A stretch of DNA of 60,135 nucleotides, taken from Candidatus Nanopelagicales bacterium. GTDB lineage: Bacteria; Actinomycetota; Actinomycetes; S36-B12; UBA5976. Below, piece after piece: positions 7,835 through 16,381 of the stretch (positions are counted from its first letter, which is position 1; every line of letters starts with the position of its first letter). The DNA lies in the NCBI GenBank assembly GCA_018402365.1, contig JAGYJD010000009.1, positions 1 to 60,135 of the forward strand, given 5' to 3'. The notes beneath the pieces are model-generated. The model saw only the letters and a list, made by a program, of their open reading frames with translations, was not told the DNA's origin and made no database searches. A program made the translations under genes and the position numbers.

Positions 7835-8748
7835 TTATGCCCTGGGGTGGGCTTGATCAAATGATTTCTTGAGTCTTTCGACTGTTATATGGGTGTATTT
7901 CTGGGTGGTGGCGAGGCGTGTCCGAGAAGTTCTTGCACGATGCGTAGGTCAGCGCCACCTTCTAATAGATGAGTTGCGGCAGTGTGTCTGAGGTCGTGGG
8001 GTGAGATATTTGGTGAATCTTCGACTCTGTTTATGGCTCTTGTGACAATGCGGCGTACTTGACGTACATCTAATCTTTTACCACGATCACCTAGAAAGAA
8101 TGCATTTTGTGATTTGTCGTTAGCTAGTTCAGGTCTTGATTGGTTTAAGTAGTTGGTGAGTGCTTTTTGAGCTGGGATACCAAATGGAGCCACTCTTTCT
8201 TTGCTTCCTTTACCCAAGACTCTTATGGTTAGGCGTTCAAAATCGATATCTTTAAGATCAAGGTTGGTTAATTCGCTCACTCGAATAGCTGAGGCGTAGA
8301 GCAATTCCAATATTGCGTGATCTCTGATTCTGACAACTGTTGATTGGTTTTCATCTTCTAAAACTGCAGATTCATCCATAAGTTTTTCGGCTTGTGCTTT
8401 GCCGAGCACCCGCGGTAATGACTTAGGGACTTTTGGTGTTAAAAGCCGGGCCCCTGGGTCGGTTTTTGTAATGTTGTTTTCAGCAAGCCATTTAGTGAAG
8501 ACTCTTACCGAGCTGGTGCGGCGAGCAAGGGATGCTGCGGCTGCCCCGTTGGTACTTTGCACAGCGATCCAACTGCGGATAGTTGTTAGGTCTAATTCTT
8601 GAATGTTCTTAAGGTTTTTTGATTCGGAGTATTCCAAGAGTGATTCAATGTCGGTTCTATAGGTGCGGAGGGTGTTGGGTGAGCGGTTTTTTTCATGGTG
8701 CAGATAGTCAATGAAGTCATCGACTATTTCTTGCCATTTAATACCCAC
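7835..8748 (-). pseudogene. xerC: Tyrosine recombinase XerC, frameshifted before the catalytic Tyr
   Basis: The open frame from GTG 8748 to 7885 (287 codons) has the N-terminal SAM-like core-binding domain (residues 1-95) and most of the catalytic domain: Arg156 (AIRVSEL), Lys180 (LGKGSKE), His251/Arg254 (HDLRHTAATHLLEGG) and His277 (LLGHAS). It then reads PPPRNTPI and stops. In the next frame the expected ending resumes at once, TTQKYTHITVERLKKSFDQ and AHPRA, stopping at 7835. The consensus HASLATTQ suggests four bases are missing at about 7910-7911. As written, the nucleophilic tyrosine is lost. It lies 28 bp after dprA. A sequencing error is possible because indel-rich DNA begins right here. 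Confidence 0.85.
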
Positions 8749-8776
8749 CCTCTAAGGTTCACAGGTTTTGAAATAT

Positions 8777-9931
8777 TTAGCAAGCGTCTTCAAGGGCGGG
8801 TTGTCTGGTATTTGCTTTAGGGTCTATCACCCAGCCAGTTAGAGACTTTCGGATTGCTGAATTAATTTGTAATTCAGTTATAGCTGAAATAACCTCAATT
8901 CGATCGAGCCCAGATCGATTGACAATTTCAGGTATTTCAAAACCACCTCTCAAAGGTAGGGTTTCAAATACCAACTTTGATTTATCGCTCAGCGAATCAA
9001 AAATTGAAGAGTTAGCTATCTCTTCAATAGGGATTGGGGCTTGTCCAAGTGGTGAGAGTAGTTCAACCACGTCTTGATAACCAGTAATGATCTCAGCTTG
9101 TTTGGTTTTGATTAACTCATTAGTGCCAAGTGAGTTTTCACTGGTTACTTCACCGGGGAACGCCATAACCATTCGAGAGAGTTTGTTGGCATGATTTGCC
9201 GTGGAAAGAGAGCCTGAAATCTTAGGTGCCTCAACTACAACTACCCCGCCGGCTAAAGCGGCAATAATTCGATTGCGATCGAGAAATTGTGATTTGTTTG
9301 GAGTTCTACCAGGAGGATATTCACTCACTACAGCGCCATTTTGGGTAATGCGTGTGATCAATTCACTATTTGCTTTTGGATAAAAGTTATCTAAGCCATT
9401 TGCCTGCACACAAATCGTTGCACCTTTTGCTAAAAGAGTGCTGTGATGAGCAATTACATCTATACCAAATGCTCCGCCCGAAACTATTGTGAAACCAAAA
9501 GTAGCTAATTCATACGCTAACTCTTGAGTAATACGAGATCCATAACTTGTGGCATTGCGAGTGCCAACTATTGCTACTGAGGTATCAAGCAGCGCTCTTT
9601 TATCCCCTCGCAGAAATAACCCGATTGGTGAATGTAACTCTAAATCGTTTAATTGCTCTGGCCAAAATTCGCTTTGCGGGGTGAGGTACTCGATTTTGTT
9701 TCTTTCAAGCTGCATCTTTAATTCAGCAATCGAATTAATTTGGTTTAACCTTGCGATTCTGCGCCGTTCGCTGGGTCGGGCAGCAGAACTAGTAGTAATA
9801 ACTTCTAGTGCGCCTTTAGCGCCACGAGAATCAATAGCGCGAGCGAGTTGTGGGTCGATGTGATCTGAAATCCAACTCAAGACCAATCTTGCATCAGCTT
9901 CAGTTAAAGAACTTATTTCTTGAATTTTCAT
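8777..9931 (-). CDS. dprA: DNA processing protein DprA/Smf
   Basis: DprA binds incoming single-stranded DNA and loads RecA during transformation. The protein shows an N-terminal helical region (1-100) and the Rossmann-like DprA core with VAIVGTRNATSYGSRITQELAYELA and FTIVSGGAFGIDVIAHH, then DRNRIIAALAGGVVVVEAP. A C-terminal winged-helix domain follows (about 310-380, with LPLRGGFEIPEIVNRSGL). The ATG at 9929-9931 overlaps the comM stop as ATGA and is preferred. An ATG three codons upstream (9940) is also possible. It lies in the common order yraN-comM-dprA-xerC. Confidence 0.95.
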   Translation of the reverse strand: MKIQEISSLTEADARLVLSWISDHIDPQLARAIDSRGAKGALEVITTSSAARPSERRRIARLNQINSIAELKMQLERNKIEYLTPQSEFWPEQLNDLELHSPIGLFLRGDKRALLDTSVAIVGTRNATSYGSRITQELAYELATFGFTIVSGGAFGIDVIAHHSTLLAKGATICVQANGLDNFYPKANSELITRITQNGAVVSEYPPGRTPNKSQFLDRNRIIAALAGGVVVVEAPKISGSLSTANHANKLSRMVMAFPGEVTSENSLGTNELIKTKQAEIITGYQDVVELLSPLGQAPIPIEEIANSSIFDSLSDKSKLVFETLPLRGGFEIPEIVNRSGLDRIEVISAITELQINSAIRKSLTGWVIDPKANTRQPALEDAC

Positions 9932-11448
9932 GCTGCCCATTTTCCTTCTGCATCTCTTAATGAGAGTGCTGCCAATACATCTTCTTTAGTTGGACGATCG
10001 TGTCCTCTTAAATCACTCGCAGTCCAGGCAAGCCGTGCTACTCGGTCTGCTCCGCGAATTGAAATAATCCCTCTACGCAAGGAATCTTGAAGTACTTCGC
10101 CCGATTCATTAAGTCGAAAATCTGTTCTCAAAGATTTAGGAGTCATGCGCGCATTAACGTCGAAGTCCTGATCTTTAAACCTCTGCTTCATTCGCTCTCG
10201 GGCCAACAAAACTCTTTCGGCGATAACTTGACTGGATTCAACTTCATGCATCTCTATTGCAATCTCAGCTTGAGTTGGAACATAAAGTCTTAATCGAATA
10301 TCAACTCGATCCATTAAGGGACCAGATAGCTTATTTAGATATCGAATCTTTGCCTGCATGCTGCAATTGCACTTTTGACCTACTGTCGGCCCACAGGGAC
10401 AAAGGTTTGAAGCAATTACCAATTGAAATGAGGCTGGCATTTGCGAGACAAAGTTTGCTCTGGCAATTACTACTCTTCCAGATTCTAAAGGTTGTCTTAA
10501 TGACTCTAAAACATTTCGTGAAAACTCAGGTGCTTCATCTAAAAACAAAACTCCGTTATGAGCTTGAGTTATCAACCCGACGGTGGCAGCTGATTTATAA
10601 CCGCCTCCAATTACGGCCACGTGAGTTGCCGTGTGATGCGGAGCCACAAAAGGAGGCGTTAAATCAAGTGCGTACTCATCATTTAATAAGCCGGCACTAG
10701 ACCTAATTGCGCTCACATTTAAAGCTTGAGTTTTAGAAAGTGGTGGCAAGATCCCTGTGAATCTTTCTGCCAAAAGAGTTTTACCAACTCCTGGCGGACC
10801 AACCATCGCTACATGATGACCCCCCGCTGCTGCGCACTCCAACCCCCACTTTGCGGTGACATGTCCCGCTACTTCACTCATATCACTGCCCTGTTTTACT
10901 TTGGCTTGCGATTTGACTTGCACACTTCTTGGCTTAACCTGACCCTTAAATATCGCTACTAATTCTTTTAAGCTTGATACTGGAACCACATTTAAATTCT
11001 CAACCAAAGTGCATTGCGCAGCGCAATTTTCAGCTGTTAAAAAGTTACCCAGACTCTCGGCTGCGGCAATAGCTGCTGGCAGTGCCCCTCTTACTTCTTT
11101 TACGGCTCCATCTAAACCAAGCTCCCCTAAAATTGCAAAGTTTTTGAAGTCTTCAATTTTTAATTGACTAGTAGCAGTCAAAACTGCTACCGCAATTGCT
11201 AAATCGATTCCGGCTCCACTTTTTGGTAATCCTGCTGGAGAGAGTGAGACAGTAACTTTTCGATTGGGCCAAACTAGGCCACTATTTCGAACGGCTGCCT
11301 TCACTCGATCTCTTGCTTCGCCCACTGCCGTATCTGGTAGACCCACAATCGAGAATCCCGGCAAACCTTCGCCCACATCTACTTCGACATCAATTAAGTG
11401 CCCAGTCACGCCGATAACTATCGCTGATTTGATAATTGCGTGTTTCAT
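9928..11448 (-). CDS. comM: YifB/ComM family Mg-chelatase-like AAA+ ATPase
   Basis: ComM-type helicases promote branch migration during natural transformation. The 506-residue protein has the N-terminal ChlI-like domain (VEVDVGEGLPGFSIVGLPD near residue 20, SLSPAGLPKSGAGIDLAIA near 70). The AAA+ core has Walker A VGPPGVGKTLLAERF, Walker B VLFLDEAPEFSRNVLESLRQPLE and CPCGPTVGQKCNC, a cysteine cluster typical of YifB. The C-terminal domain ends with SLRDAEGKWAA. It overlaps yraN by 4 bp upstream and dprA downstream, indicating one operon. Confidence 0.96.
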   Translation of the reverse strand: MKHAIIKSAIVIGVTGHLIDVEVDVGEGLPGFSIVGLPDTAVGEARDRVKAAVRNSGLVWPNRKVTVSLSPAGLPKSGAGIDLAIAVAVLTATSQLKIEDFKNFAILGELGLDGAVKEVRGALPAAIAAAESLGNFLTAENCAAQCTLVENLNVVPVSSLKELVAIFKGQVKPRSVQVKSQAKVKQGSDMSEVAGHVTAKWGLECAAAGGHHVAMVGPPGVGKTLLAERFTGILPPLSKTQALNVSAIRSSAGLLNDEYALDLTPPFVAPHHTATHVAVIGGGYKSAATVGLITQAHNGVLFLDEAPEFSRNVLESLRQPLESGRVVIARANFVSQMPASFQLVIASNLCPCGPTVGQKCNCSMQAKIRYLNKLSGPLMDRVDIRLRLYVPTQAEIAIEMHEVESSQVIAERVLLARERMKQRFKDQDFDVNARMTPKSLRTDFRLNESGEVLQDSLRRGIISIRGADRVARLAWTASDLRGHDRPTKEDVLAALSLRDAEGKWAA

Positions 11449-11807
11449 AGTTCTATCCCTTTCAAATGATCAATGGTTGGGTCTGTCTCGGGAATCCCAG
11501 TAACGCCGATTACGTCAACTCGAATTGAATTGGCTTTTAACGAATTAGCTAGTAAATATGCATAAAGTAACTGCCGCAGTCTTCGAATTTTTTCAGGACT
11601 TATTGCCTCTAGCGGGGTACCAAACCTGGCCGAAGTTCTGGTCTTTACCTCACAAGCAACTACTGTTTGCCCATCTTTGGCAACGATGTCTAGCTCGCCA
11701 ATAGAGCATCGCCAATTGGTATCCAGTATTTGGTAACCATCGGTCTTTAAGTGAGCTTGGGCTATGCCCTCACCCCAATCGCCTAATAACTTTGATCTTT
11801 TTGTCAT
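11445..11807 (-). CDS. yraN: UPF0102 family endonuclease-like protein YraN
   Basis: The 120-residue protein has the YraN signature: GEGIAQAHLKTDGYQILDTN, then GELDIVAKDGQTVVACEVKTR, the D...ExK core of PD-(D/E)XK nucleases. Its biochemical role is not established, but it co-occurs with comM and dprA across bacteria. It is the first gene of the yraN-comM-dprA-xerC run and overlaps comM by 4 bp. Confidence 0.93.
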   Translation of the reverse strand: MTKRSKLLGDWGEGIAQAHLKTDGYQILDTNWRCSIGELDIVAKDGQTVVACEVKTRTSARFGTPLEAISPEKIRRLRQLLYAYLLANSLKANSIRVDVIGVTGIPETDPTIDHLKGIEL

Positions 11808-12123
11808 GTATTACATAATGAAGAAATTTAGTCTTGTTGTGTGAAATTTTTGATAACTGTGGATAAGCATGGGCTCTGGATAAGTCCTGGCTGGGCCATG
11901 AGCTGTAAAACCCTAATTTTTTTAAATTCTCATTTTTATTTAATATTAAGCTTTTTATCGAGTATTCTCTCAAAAGTAACGACAGGTAACGATACCTCTA
12001 AAAACGACTAACTTTTATAAGAAATAGACCCCGGGTTTGGTTTTGAGAAAAAGCTGAATTAAAAGTTAAATGTCGTAAAAATTCTTAAAGCCCAAATTTG
12101 TCAGGTCTAAATGATAAGCAGCT
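11808..12123. other. AT-rich intergenic region upstream of yraN with DnaA-box-like sites
   Basis: This 316-bp gap is the longest gene-free stretch outside the island. It contains a perfect TTATCCACA (minus strand, 11858-11866) and a TTATCCAGA (11875-11883) 17 bp apart, long A/T tracts (11900-11960) and a direct repeat GTAACGA at 11976 and 11986. No tRNA, clear terminator or convincing ORF is visible. It must contain the yraN promoter. A DnaA-responsive promoter or titration site is an inference. Confidence 0.45.
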
Positions 12124-12804
12124 CTAGATAAATGGCTTCCAAGAAATTCGGTGATACTTAGTTGGTCCATAATTTTTTATGGCAGCCAGATGATCTGGTG
12201 AGGCGTAACCTTTATTCGTGGCCCAACCATATTGTTCGAATTGGGTGCCCAAATTCGTAATAATTTGATCTCTCTCGACCTTTGCTAGCACGCTAGCGGC
12301 TGAAACTGAGGCACAAGTTTGATCGGCCTTAGTTTGGGCGATGGTATATGAGGCGCCAGTCACTTGTGAGAGAAAATCTAATTCCTCTGCCACTTTTTTT
12401 GGTGGGGTTGAAAATAAATCAAAGTTCTTAGTTTTTAACCAGTTGTGCTTTCCATCCAAGATGATTGCCTGCGGTTTTTTACTTAATTTCATGATTGCCC
12501 TTGTTGCCGCCAATTGTAAAGCTATAGCCAGCCCGAAATGATCAATTTCTTCATTTGAACTATGGCCTACCGCATAATCTTTAGCCCATTGCTCGATCTT
12601 GGGGATTAAATCGTCTCGTTTTTGGGCCGTTAATAATTTACTATCGTTTAAGTTTTTAGGGATTTGATTTACCTTCGCATCAACTAAGCAGATTCCGATT
12701 GAAACTGGTCCTGCTAAGCATCCACGACCAACTTCGTCGATTCCTGCCACCAAGTCAAAGCCTTGATCGAATAATGAATTCTCAAGTTCGAGCGTAGGTG
12801 CCAT
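12124..12804 (-). CDS. rnhB: Ribonuclease HII
   Basis: RNase HII removes misincorporated ribonucleotides and RNA primers. The 226-residue protein has the catalytic AGIDEVGRGCLAGPVSIGIC (residues 20-39, DE pair), NDSKLLTAQKRDDL near 55, AIILDGK near 115 and the C-terminal GYASPDHLAAIKNYGPTKYHR. It follows lepB by 4 bp in the rplS-lepB-rnhB order. Confidence 0.97.
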   Translation of the reverse strand: MAPTLELENSLFDQGFDLVAGIDEVGRGCLAGPVSIGICLVDAKVNQIPKNLNDSKLLTAQKRDDLIPKIEQWAKDYAVGHSSNEEIDHFGLAIALQLAATRAIMKLSKKPQAIILDGKHNWLKTKNFDLFSTPPKKVAEELDFLSQVTGASYTIAQTKADQTCASVSAASVLAKVERDQIITNLGTQFEQYGWATNKGYASPDHLAAIKNYGPTKYHRISWKPFI

Positions 12805-12808
12805 TTTG

Positions 12809-13462
12809 TTAGTTGTTGTTTGGGATTTTGCTAAAAGTTTCTGGAGTCGTCAAACGAGCAAACCGGTCGAAAGGCCAAATTCTAAATGGGACTTTTCCGA
12901 CGATATGGCTTTTAGGGATGGTCCCATAGGCGGTTTGTAGGTGATAGCGCGAATCTCTTGAATTGGGACGGTTGTCACCCAGCATGAAGTATCTATCTTT
13001 GGGTACCACTATTTCAAAACTAACTTGATCAGTCGTTGTTTCTGGCTTTAAGTAATCTTCTTGCAAGGGATATCCATTGACAGTAATTTGTCCATTGCTA
13101 TCACAACAAATTACTTCATCGCCACCCACAGCTATTACTCTTTTAACTAAATCTTTGCCCTCATCGCTTGGCAAAAGCCCAACAAATATCAAGGTACGAA
13201 TTAGTGGATTAGCACTTCCTTGATTATCCGGTAGCCAACCACCTGGGTCGCGAAAGACAACAACCTCTCCTCGTTCAACGGGTGAGAAAAGCTTTGAAAT
13301 TTTTGAGGCAACGATCCGGTCTTGCAATTGCAAAGTATCTTCCATAGAAGCGCTTGGCACATAAAAAGCTTGAAAAAAGAATGCCCTAACTAGCGAAGAT
13401 AAAACCAGGGCAATTGTTAAAACTATTGCTAATTCTTTGACCGCAGCCCAGAGAGCACGCAA
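12809..13462 (-). CDS. lepB: Signal peptidase I
   Basis: LepB cleaves signal peptides of exported proteins at the membrane. The 217-residue protein has one N-terminal membrane helix (about residues 8-30), then FYVPSASMEDTLQLQD with the nucleophilic Ser in PSASME. The general-base Lys lies in KDLVKRVIAVGGD, followed by box E GDNRPNSRDSRYH. It lies 9 bp after rplS. It would process the signal peptides seen on the island surface proteins. Confidence 0.96.
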   Translation of the reverse strand: MRALWAAVKELAIVLTIALVLSSLVRAFFFQAFYVPSASMEDTLQLQDRIVASKISKLFSPVERGEVVVFRDPGGWLPDNQGSANPLIRTLIFVGLLPSDEGKDLVKRVIAVGGDEVICCDSNGQITVNGYPLQEDYLKPETTTDQVSFEIVVPKDRYFMLGDNRPNSRDSRYHLQTAYGTIPKSHIVGKVPFRIWPFDRFARLTTPETFSKIPNNN

Positions 13463-13471
13463 GGTAATGAA

Positions 13472-14071
13472 CTAGTTGCTTTCTTTGGTTTCTTCTTCAG
13501 CGGCTTCGGCTGGAGCCTCTTCTGACGCAACTACTTCTTCAACTTTTGCTTCTTCTACTGGAGCTGGCTCAGCAACTTCTTCAGCTGGAGTTTCTGCTAC
13601 TTCTTCAACAGCGCTCACTTCTTCAGCTGGTGTTTCGACTGGTGCTTCGACTTCTTGGTTTGCTTCTTCGATTGATTCTGTAGCTAATATTTCAACTTCT
13701 TCTTCTGCACCGTAGGCGGCACTTAAATCCCCACGACGTTCTTTAATCTTGGCAGCTTTACCAGTCAAGTCGCGTAGGTAATAAAGCTTGGCGCGACTTA
13801 CTTCACCCATAGAAAGTAATTCGATCTTGTCAATAATTGGTGAATGGAACGGGAAGGTTCTTTCAACTCCGGTTCCAAAGCTAATTTTGCGAACAGTAAA
13901 ACTCTCGCCAATACCGCTTCCTTGAATACGGGTAACAACACCCTGAAATATCTGGATACGTGAGCGGGTACCTTCAACAACTTTTACGTGAACCTTAACG
14001 GTGTCACCTGAACGAAGCTTAGGAAGATTTTTTTTGATTGATAAGGCGTCGAGCGCGTCTAAACGTTTCAT
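13472..14071 (-). CDS. rplS: 50S ribosomal protein L19 with acidic C-terminal tail
   Basis: Residues 1-115 are standard L19: [50 protein letters not shown] and the conserved [21 protein letters not shown]19 is usually about 115 residues. This one has an extra 80-residue tail (121-199) made almost only of Glu, Ala, Val, Pro and Thr in repeats such as [11 protein letters not shown]. The tail DNA is a simple repeat of GAAGAAGT-like units. A 156-bp leader upstream contains possible stems but no firm motif. Confidence 0.96.
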   Translation of the reverse strand: MKRLDALDALSIKKNLPKLRSGDTVKVHVKVVEGTRSRIQIFQGVVTRIQGSGIGESFTVRKISFGTGVERTFPFHSPIIDKIELLSMGEVSRAKLYYLRDLTGKAAKIKERRGDLSAAYGAEEEVEILATESIEEANQEVEAPVETPAEEVSAVEEVAETPAEEVAEPAPVEEAKVEEVVASEEAPAEAAEEETKESN

Positions 14072-14227
14072 TTTTTACTCCTGATTCAACGTGCCCCAGG
14101 TCAGATGAATCTTGTTTTCGTGGCCGAGTCTTGCTGGTTTTGTTCCCCTGAGGCGGAACTAACTCTTACTCGGAACAGGTTTTGTATTCTGCCACTTTGC
14201 CCACCTTGGGTTCTATGGCGGGTCAAG

Positions 14228-14917
14228 CTAACTGCTTTTTGGTGTAGCTGAGGACTGTTGAGATTTACGCCAATCAGCTATTTTTTTGTGGTCCCCTGAG
14301 AGCAAAATTTCTGGTACTTCAAGATCTCGCCAGACGGGTGGACGAGTGAAAATAGGGCCTTCTGTGCGGTCTTCCATTTCACCTGGGGCGAAAGAGTCAT
14401 CTATCGCTGACTCTTCGTTGCCCAATACCCCGGGGATTAGGCGAGTTACTGCTTCGATAATTGCGATTGACGCTACTTCCCCGCCGTTTAATACGTAATT
14501 GCCTAAAGAGATTTCTTTAACCTCTTTTATTTTTTCACTATTTATATAGTGCTGGGCGACTCTGGCATCGATACCTTCGTAGCGACCGCAGGCAAAGATC
14601 AAGTGTTCTTCTGTAGTTAGTTGATTAGCAGTTTTTTGGATGAAAGCTTCGCCTGAAGGGGTAGGGATTATCAGCGTTGCTTGCTCGGTTGTATTAAGAA
14701 TTGAATCTATTGCATCACCCCAAGGCGTGGGTGACATAACCATGCCTGGCCCCCCACCGTACGGGGCATCGTCGACTGTTTTGTGTTTATCGTGAGTGAA
14801 ATCTCGAAGATCATGAATGTTAATTTCTACTAAGTTTTTTTCTTGAGCTTTACCGATTAGTGAAAGTTTTAAAGGTTCAAAAAAATCAGGAAAAATTGAG
14901 ATGATATCTATTCTCAT
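14228..14917 (-). CDS. trmD: tRNA (guanine37-N1)-methyltransferase
   Basis: TrmD makes m1G37 in tRNAs reading CNN codons and prevents frameshifting. The 229-residue protein shows the SPOUT knot: MRIDIISIFPDFFEPLKLSLIGKAQEK, DDAPYGGGPGMVM, then LIFACGRYEGIDARV and ISLGNYVLNGGEVA. The C-terminal domain has DDSFAPG and EGPIFTRPPVWRDLEVPEILLSG. It overlaps rimM by 4 bp. Confidence 0.98.
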   Translation of the reverse strand: MRIDIISIFPDFFEPLKLSLIGKAQEKNLVEINIHDLRDFTHDKHKTVDDAPYGGGPGMVMSPTPWGDAIDSILNTTEQATLIIPTPSGEAFIQKTANQLTTEEHLIFACGRYEGIDARVAQHYINSEKIKEVKEISLGNYVLNGGEVASIAIIEAVTRLIPGVLGNEESAIDDSFAPGEMEDRTEGPIFTRPPVWRDLEVPEILLSGDHKKIADWRKSQQSSATPKSS

Positions 14918-15438
14918 CGTGCCTCAATTGCTTCATCATCAAACAAGCCCTTAGGCGGGGTGATGAGAATGTGTTTCTGCTCTAGGTTTATTTCAGGGAC
15001 AATTTCATCCACAAAAGGAACCAAAACTTCTTTACCTTCAATAGTTTTTATAACTATGAGATCTTGAACGGTGCCATGGATAATATCTACAACTACTCCT
15101 AGAGGTGTACTACTGTTATTTATAGCTGTGAGGCCGACTAGTTGTTCGTCGTAAAACTCATCACCTGTCTGTGGTATTTCTGATTCATCAAGTTCCAGCG
15201 TTAAGTAATTACCCTTATATTCTTCGGCTTGGGTTCTATCTGTTATTTCTACAAAATTTACTAAAAGCTTTTTGTTTCCGATTCTTAATGTTTTAACGGT
15301 GATAAATTCATCTTTTTTTTCGAGCTTTAATTTGTTACCAACGGCAAATCTGATTTCAGGTTTATCGGTTAAGACTTCGACGTTTATCTCGCCTTTTACA
15401 CCGTGTGGTCGACCAAGACGGCCAACTACTACTTGCAT
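14914..15438 (-). CDS. rimM: 16S rRNA processing protein RimM
   Basis: RimM assists maturation of the 30S head and binds S19. The 174-residue protein starts VVVGRLGRPHGVKGEINVEVLTD (RimM N domain), has GNKKLLVNFVEITDRTQAEEYKGNYL and the PRC-barrel FYDEQLVGL...GVVVDIIHGTVQDLIVI, and ends with IPKG-like VPFVDEIVPEINLEQKHILI. It lies 3 bp after khpA and overlaps trmD, in the conserved rpsP-khpA-rimM-trmD run. Confidence 0.97.
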   Translation of the reverse strand: MQVVVGRLGRPHGVKGEINVEVLTDKPEIRFAVGNKLKLEKKDEFITVKTLRIGNKKLLVNFVEITDRTQAEEYKGNYLTLELDESEIPQTGDEFYDEQLVGLTAINNSSTPLGVVVDIIHGTVQDLIVIKTIEGKEVLVPFVDEIVPEINLEQKHILITPPKGLFDDEAIEAR

Positions 15439-15441
15439 TGA

Positions 15442-15681
15442 CTATTCGCCGTCGATATCCACAAAATCGATACGAGTTGGTCGCCCTGGTTGCAAAGCAT
15501 TAATCACAGTTCTGATGGCAGTAGCTGTGCGACCATTGCGTCCGATTACTCTTCCGAGATCTTCACCATTAACGGCAACTTCTAAAGTAACGCCGCGCTT
15601 GGTAGTGCGAGGAGCAACTTCAACCTCATCAGGATGATCAACGATTCCTTTAACCAAGTGCTCGAGTGCATCCTCAATCAT
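15442..15681 (-). CDS. khpA: KH-domain RNA-binding protein KhpA
   Basis: The 79-residue product is a single KH domain: LEHLVKGIVDHPDEVEV, then the RNA-binding loop in GRVIGRNGRTATAIRTVI. In Gram-positive bacteria KhpA acts with KhpB as an RNA chaperone. Its place between rpsP and rimM is diagnostic. No second partner gene lies in the window. Confidence 0.94.
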   Translation of the reverse strand: MIEDALEHLVKGIVDHPDEVEVAPRTTKRGVTLEVAVNGEDLGRVIGRNGRTATAIRTVINALQPGRPTRIDFVDIDGE

Positions 15682-15683
15682 GC

Positions 15684-16301
15684 TTAAGCCTCTTTGTTTT
15701 CTTCAACTTCAGCGGCTGGCTCTTCAGCAACGGCTGGCTCTTCGGCTTTAACTTCTTCAACCTCTGGTGTCTCTTCAATTGCTGGGGTCTCTTCAACTGC
15801 TGGGGCTTCTTCAGTTACTGGGGCTTCTTCAGCTACTGGGGCTTCTTCTGTTTTAACTTCTTCTACGGGTGCAGCAACTTCTTCGGCCTTAACTTCTTCT
15901 TTTTTAGGCTCTTCTACTTTTGGCTTTGGAGGATTTTTGGCCTCTTCTTCTTTGACTTTGAAAGCATCTTTTACGGCTGCTTCGTAAAGTGCCTTACGGT
16001 CAGCTTTTGGCGGAGCCACTTGAACTCTGTTTGTGGTGTCACCTTCACCGGTGTATTTTTGCCAGTCACCAGTTAGTTTTAATAGGGCTTTTACTGGATC
16101 GGTTGGTTGAGCACCAACACCTAACCAGTATTGAATTCTTTCCGAATTGACTTCGATAATTGATGGGTTTTGCTTGGGTTGGTAAACACCAACCTCTTCT
16201 ATGGAACGGCTGTTTCGGGCAGCTCTTTGATCGGCAATCACAATTCTGTACATAGGGGTATGGATTTTGCCTAGACGCTTTAGTTTGATTCTTACAGCCA
16301 C
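15684..16301 (-). CDS. rpsP: 30S ribosomal protein S16 with long acidic tail
   Basis: Residues 1-85 are S16: [41 protein letters not shown] and [22 protein letters not shown]16 is typically 80-150 residues. Here residues 117-205 form a low-complexity Glu/Ala/Val/Pro tail with repeats such as [20 protein letters not shown] is the start, supported by AAGGA six bases upstream. The tail resembles that of L19 four genes downstream, suggesting a shared expansion in this lineage. Confidence 0.96.
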   Translation of the reverse strand: MAVRIKLKRLGKIHTPMYRIVIADQRAARNSRSIEEVGVYQPKQNPSIIEVNSERIQYWLGVGAQPTDPVKALLKLTGDWQKYTGEGDTTNRVQVAPPKADRKALYEAAVKDAFKVKEEEAKNPPKPKVEEPKKEEVKAEEVAAPVEEVKTEEAPVAEEAPVTEEAPAVEETPAIEETPEVEEVKAEEPAVAEEPAAEVEENKEA

Positions 16302-16381
16302 ATTGTTCCTTCACGCTTGTTTTCCGAGGAGACATAGTCTTTCAGAGGTATCCAGTGCTAACACCAGCCAGACCCATTTAA

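Larger units (their letters stand above)
6185..7844. repeat. Tandem segmental duplication, unit 2 (degenerate)
   Basis: This is the second copy of the unit starting at 3906. Relative to unit 1 it has lost about 390 bp covering most of the small ORF and the XRE gene, joined at a short ACTC match near 6360-6364. It keeps the terminator, the C-terminal domain, different Ig repeats and an intact signal peptide. A run of 10 C residues (6434-6443) lies near the junction. Confidence 0.75.

Noticed and set aside
3906-7844. CRISPR array, diversity-generating retroelement or prophage
   Set aside because: The repeats are long, few and coding. No spacers, Cas, reverse transcriptase or phage structural genes are present.
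11770-11973. A 67-residue minus-strand ORF overlapping yraN
   Set aside because: It overlaps the well-supported yraN start in another frame, spans AT-rich non-coding DNA and looks like nothing known.
11808-12123. Chromosomal replication origin
   Set aside because: Only two DnaA-like boxes are present, and dnaA, dnaN, rpmH and parAB are not nearby.
13476-13715. Plus-strand Ser/Ala-rich ORF opposite rplS
   Set aside because: It is the complement of the GAAGAAGT repeat tail of L19; low-complexity composition and no start signal.
15666-16076. Plus-strand Phe/Trp-rich ORFs opposite rpsP
   Set aside because: They mirror the acidic repeat tail of S16 and have no family resemblance.
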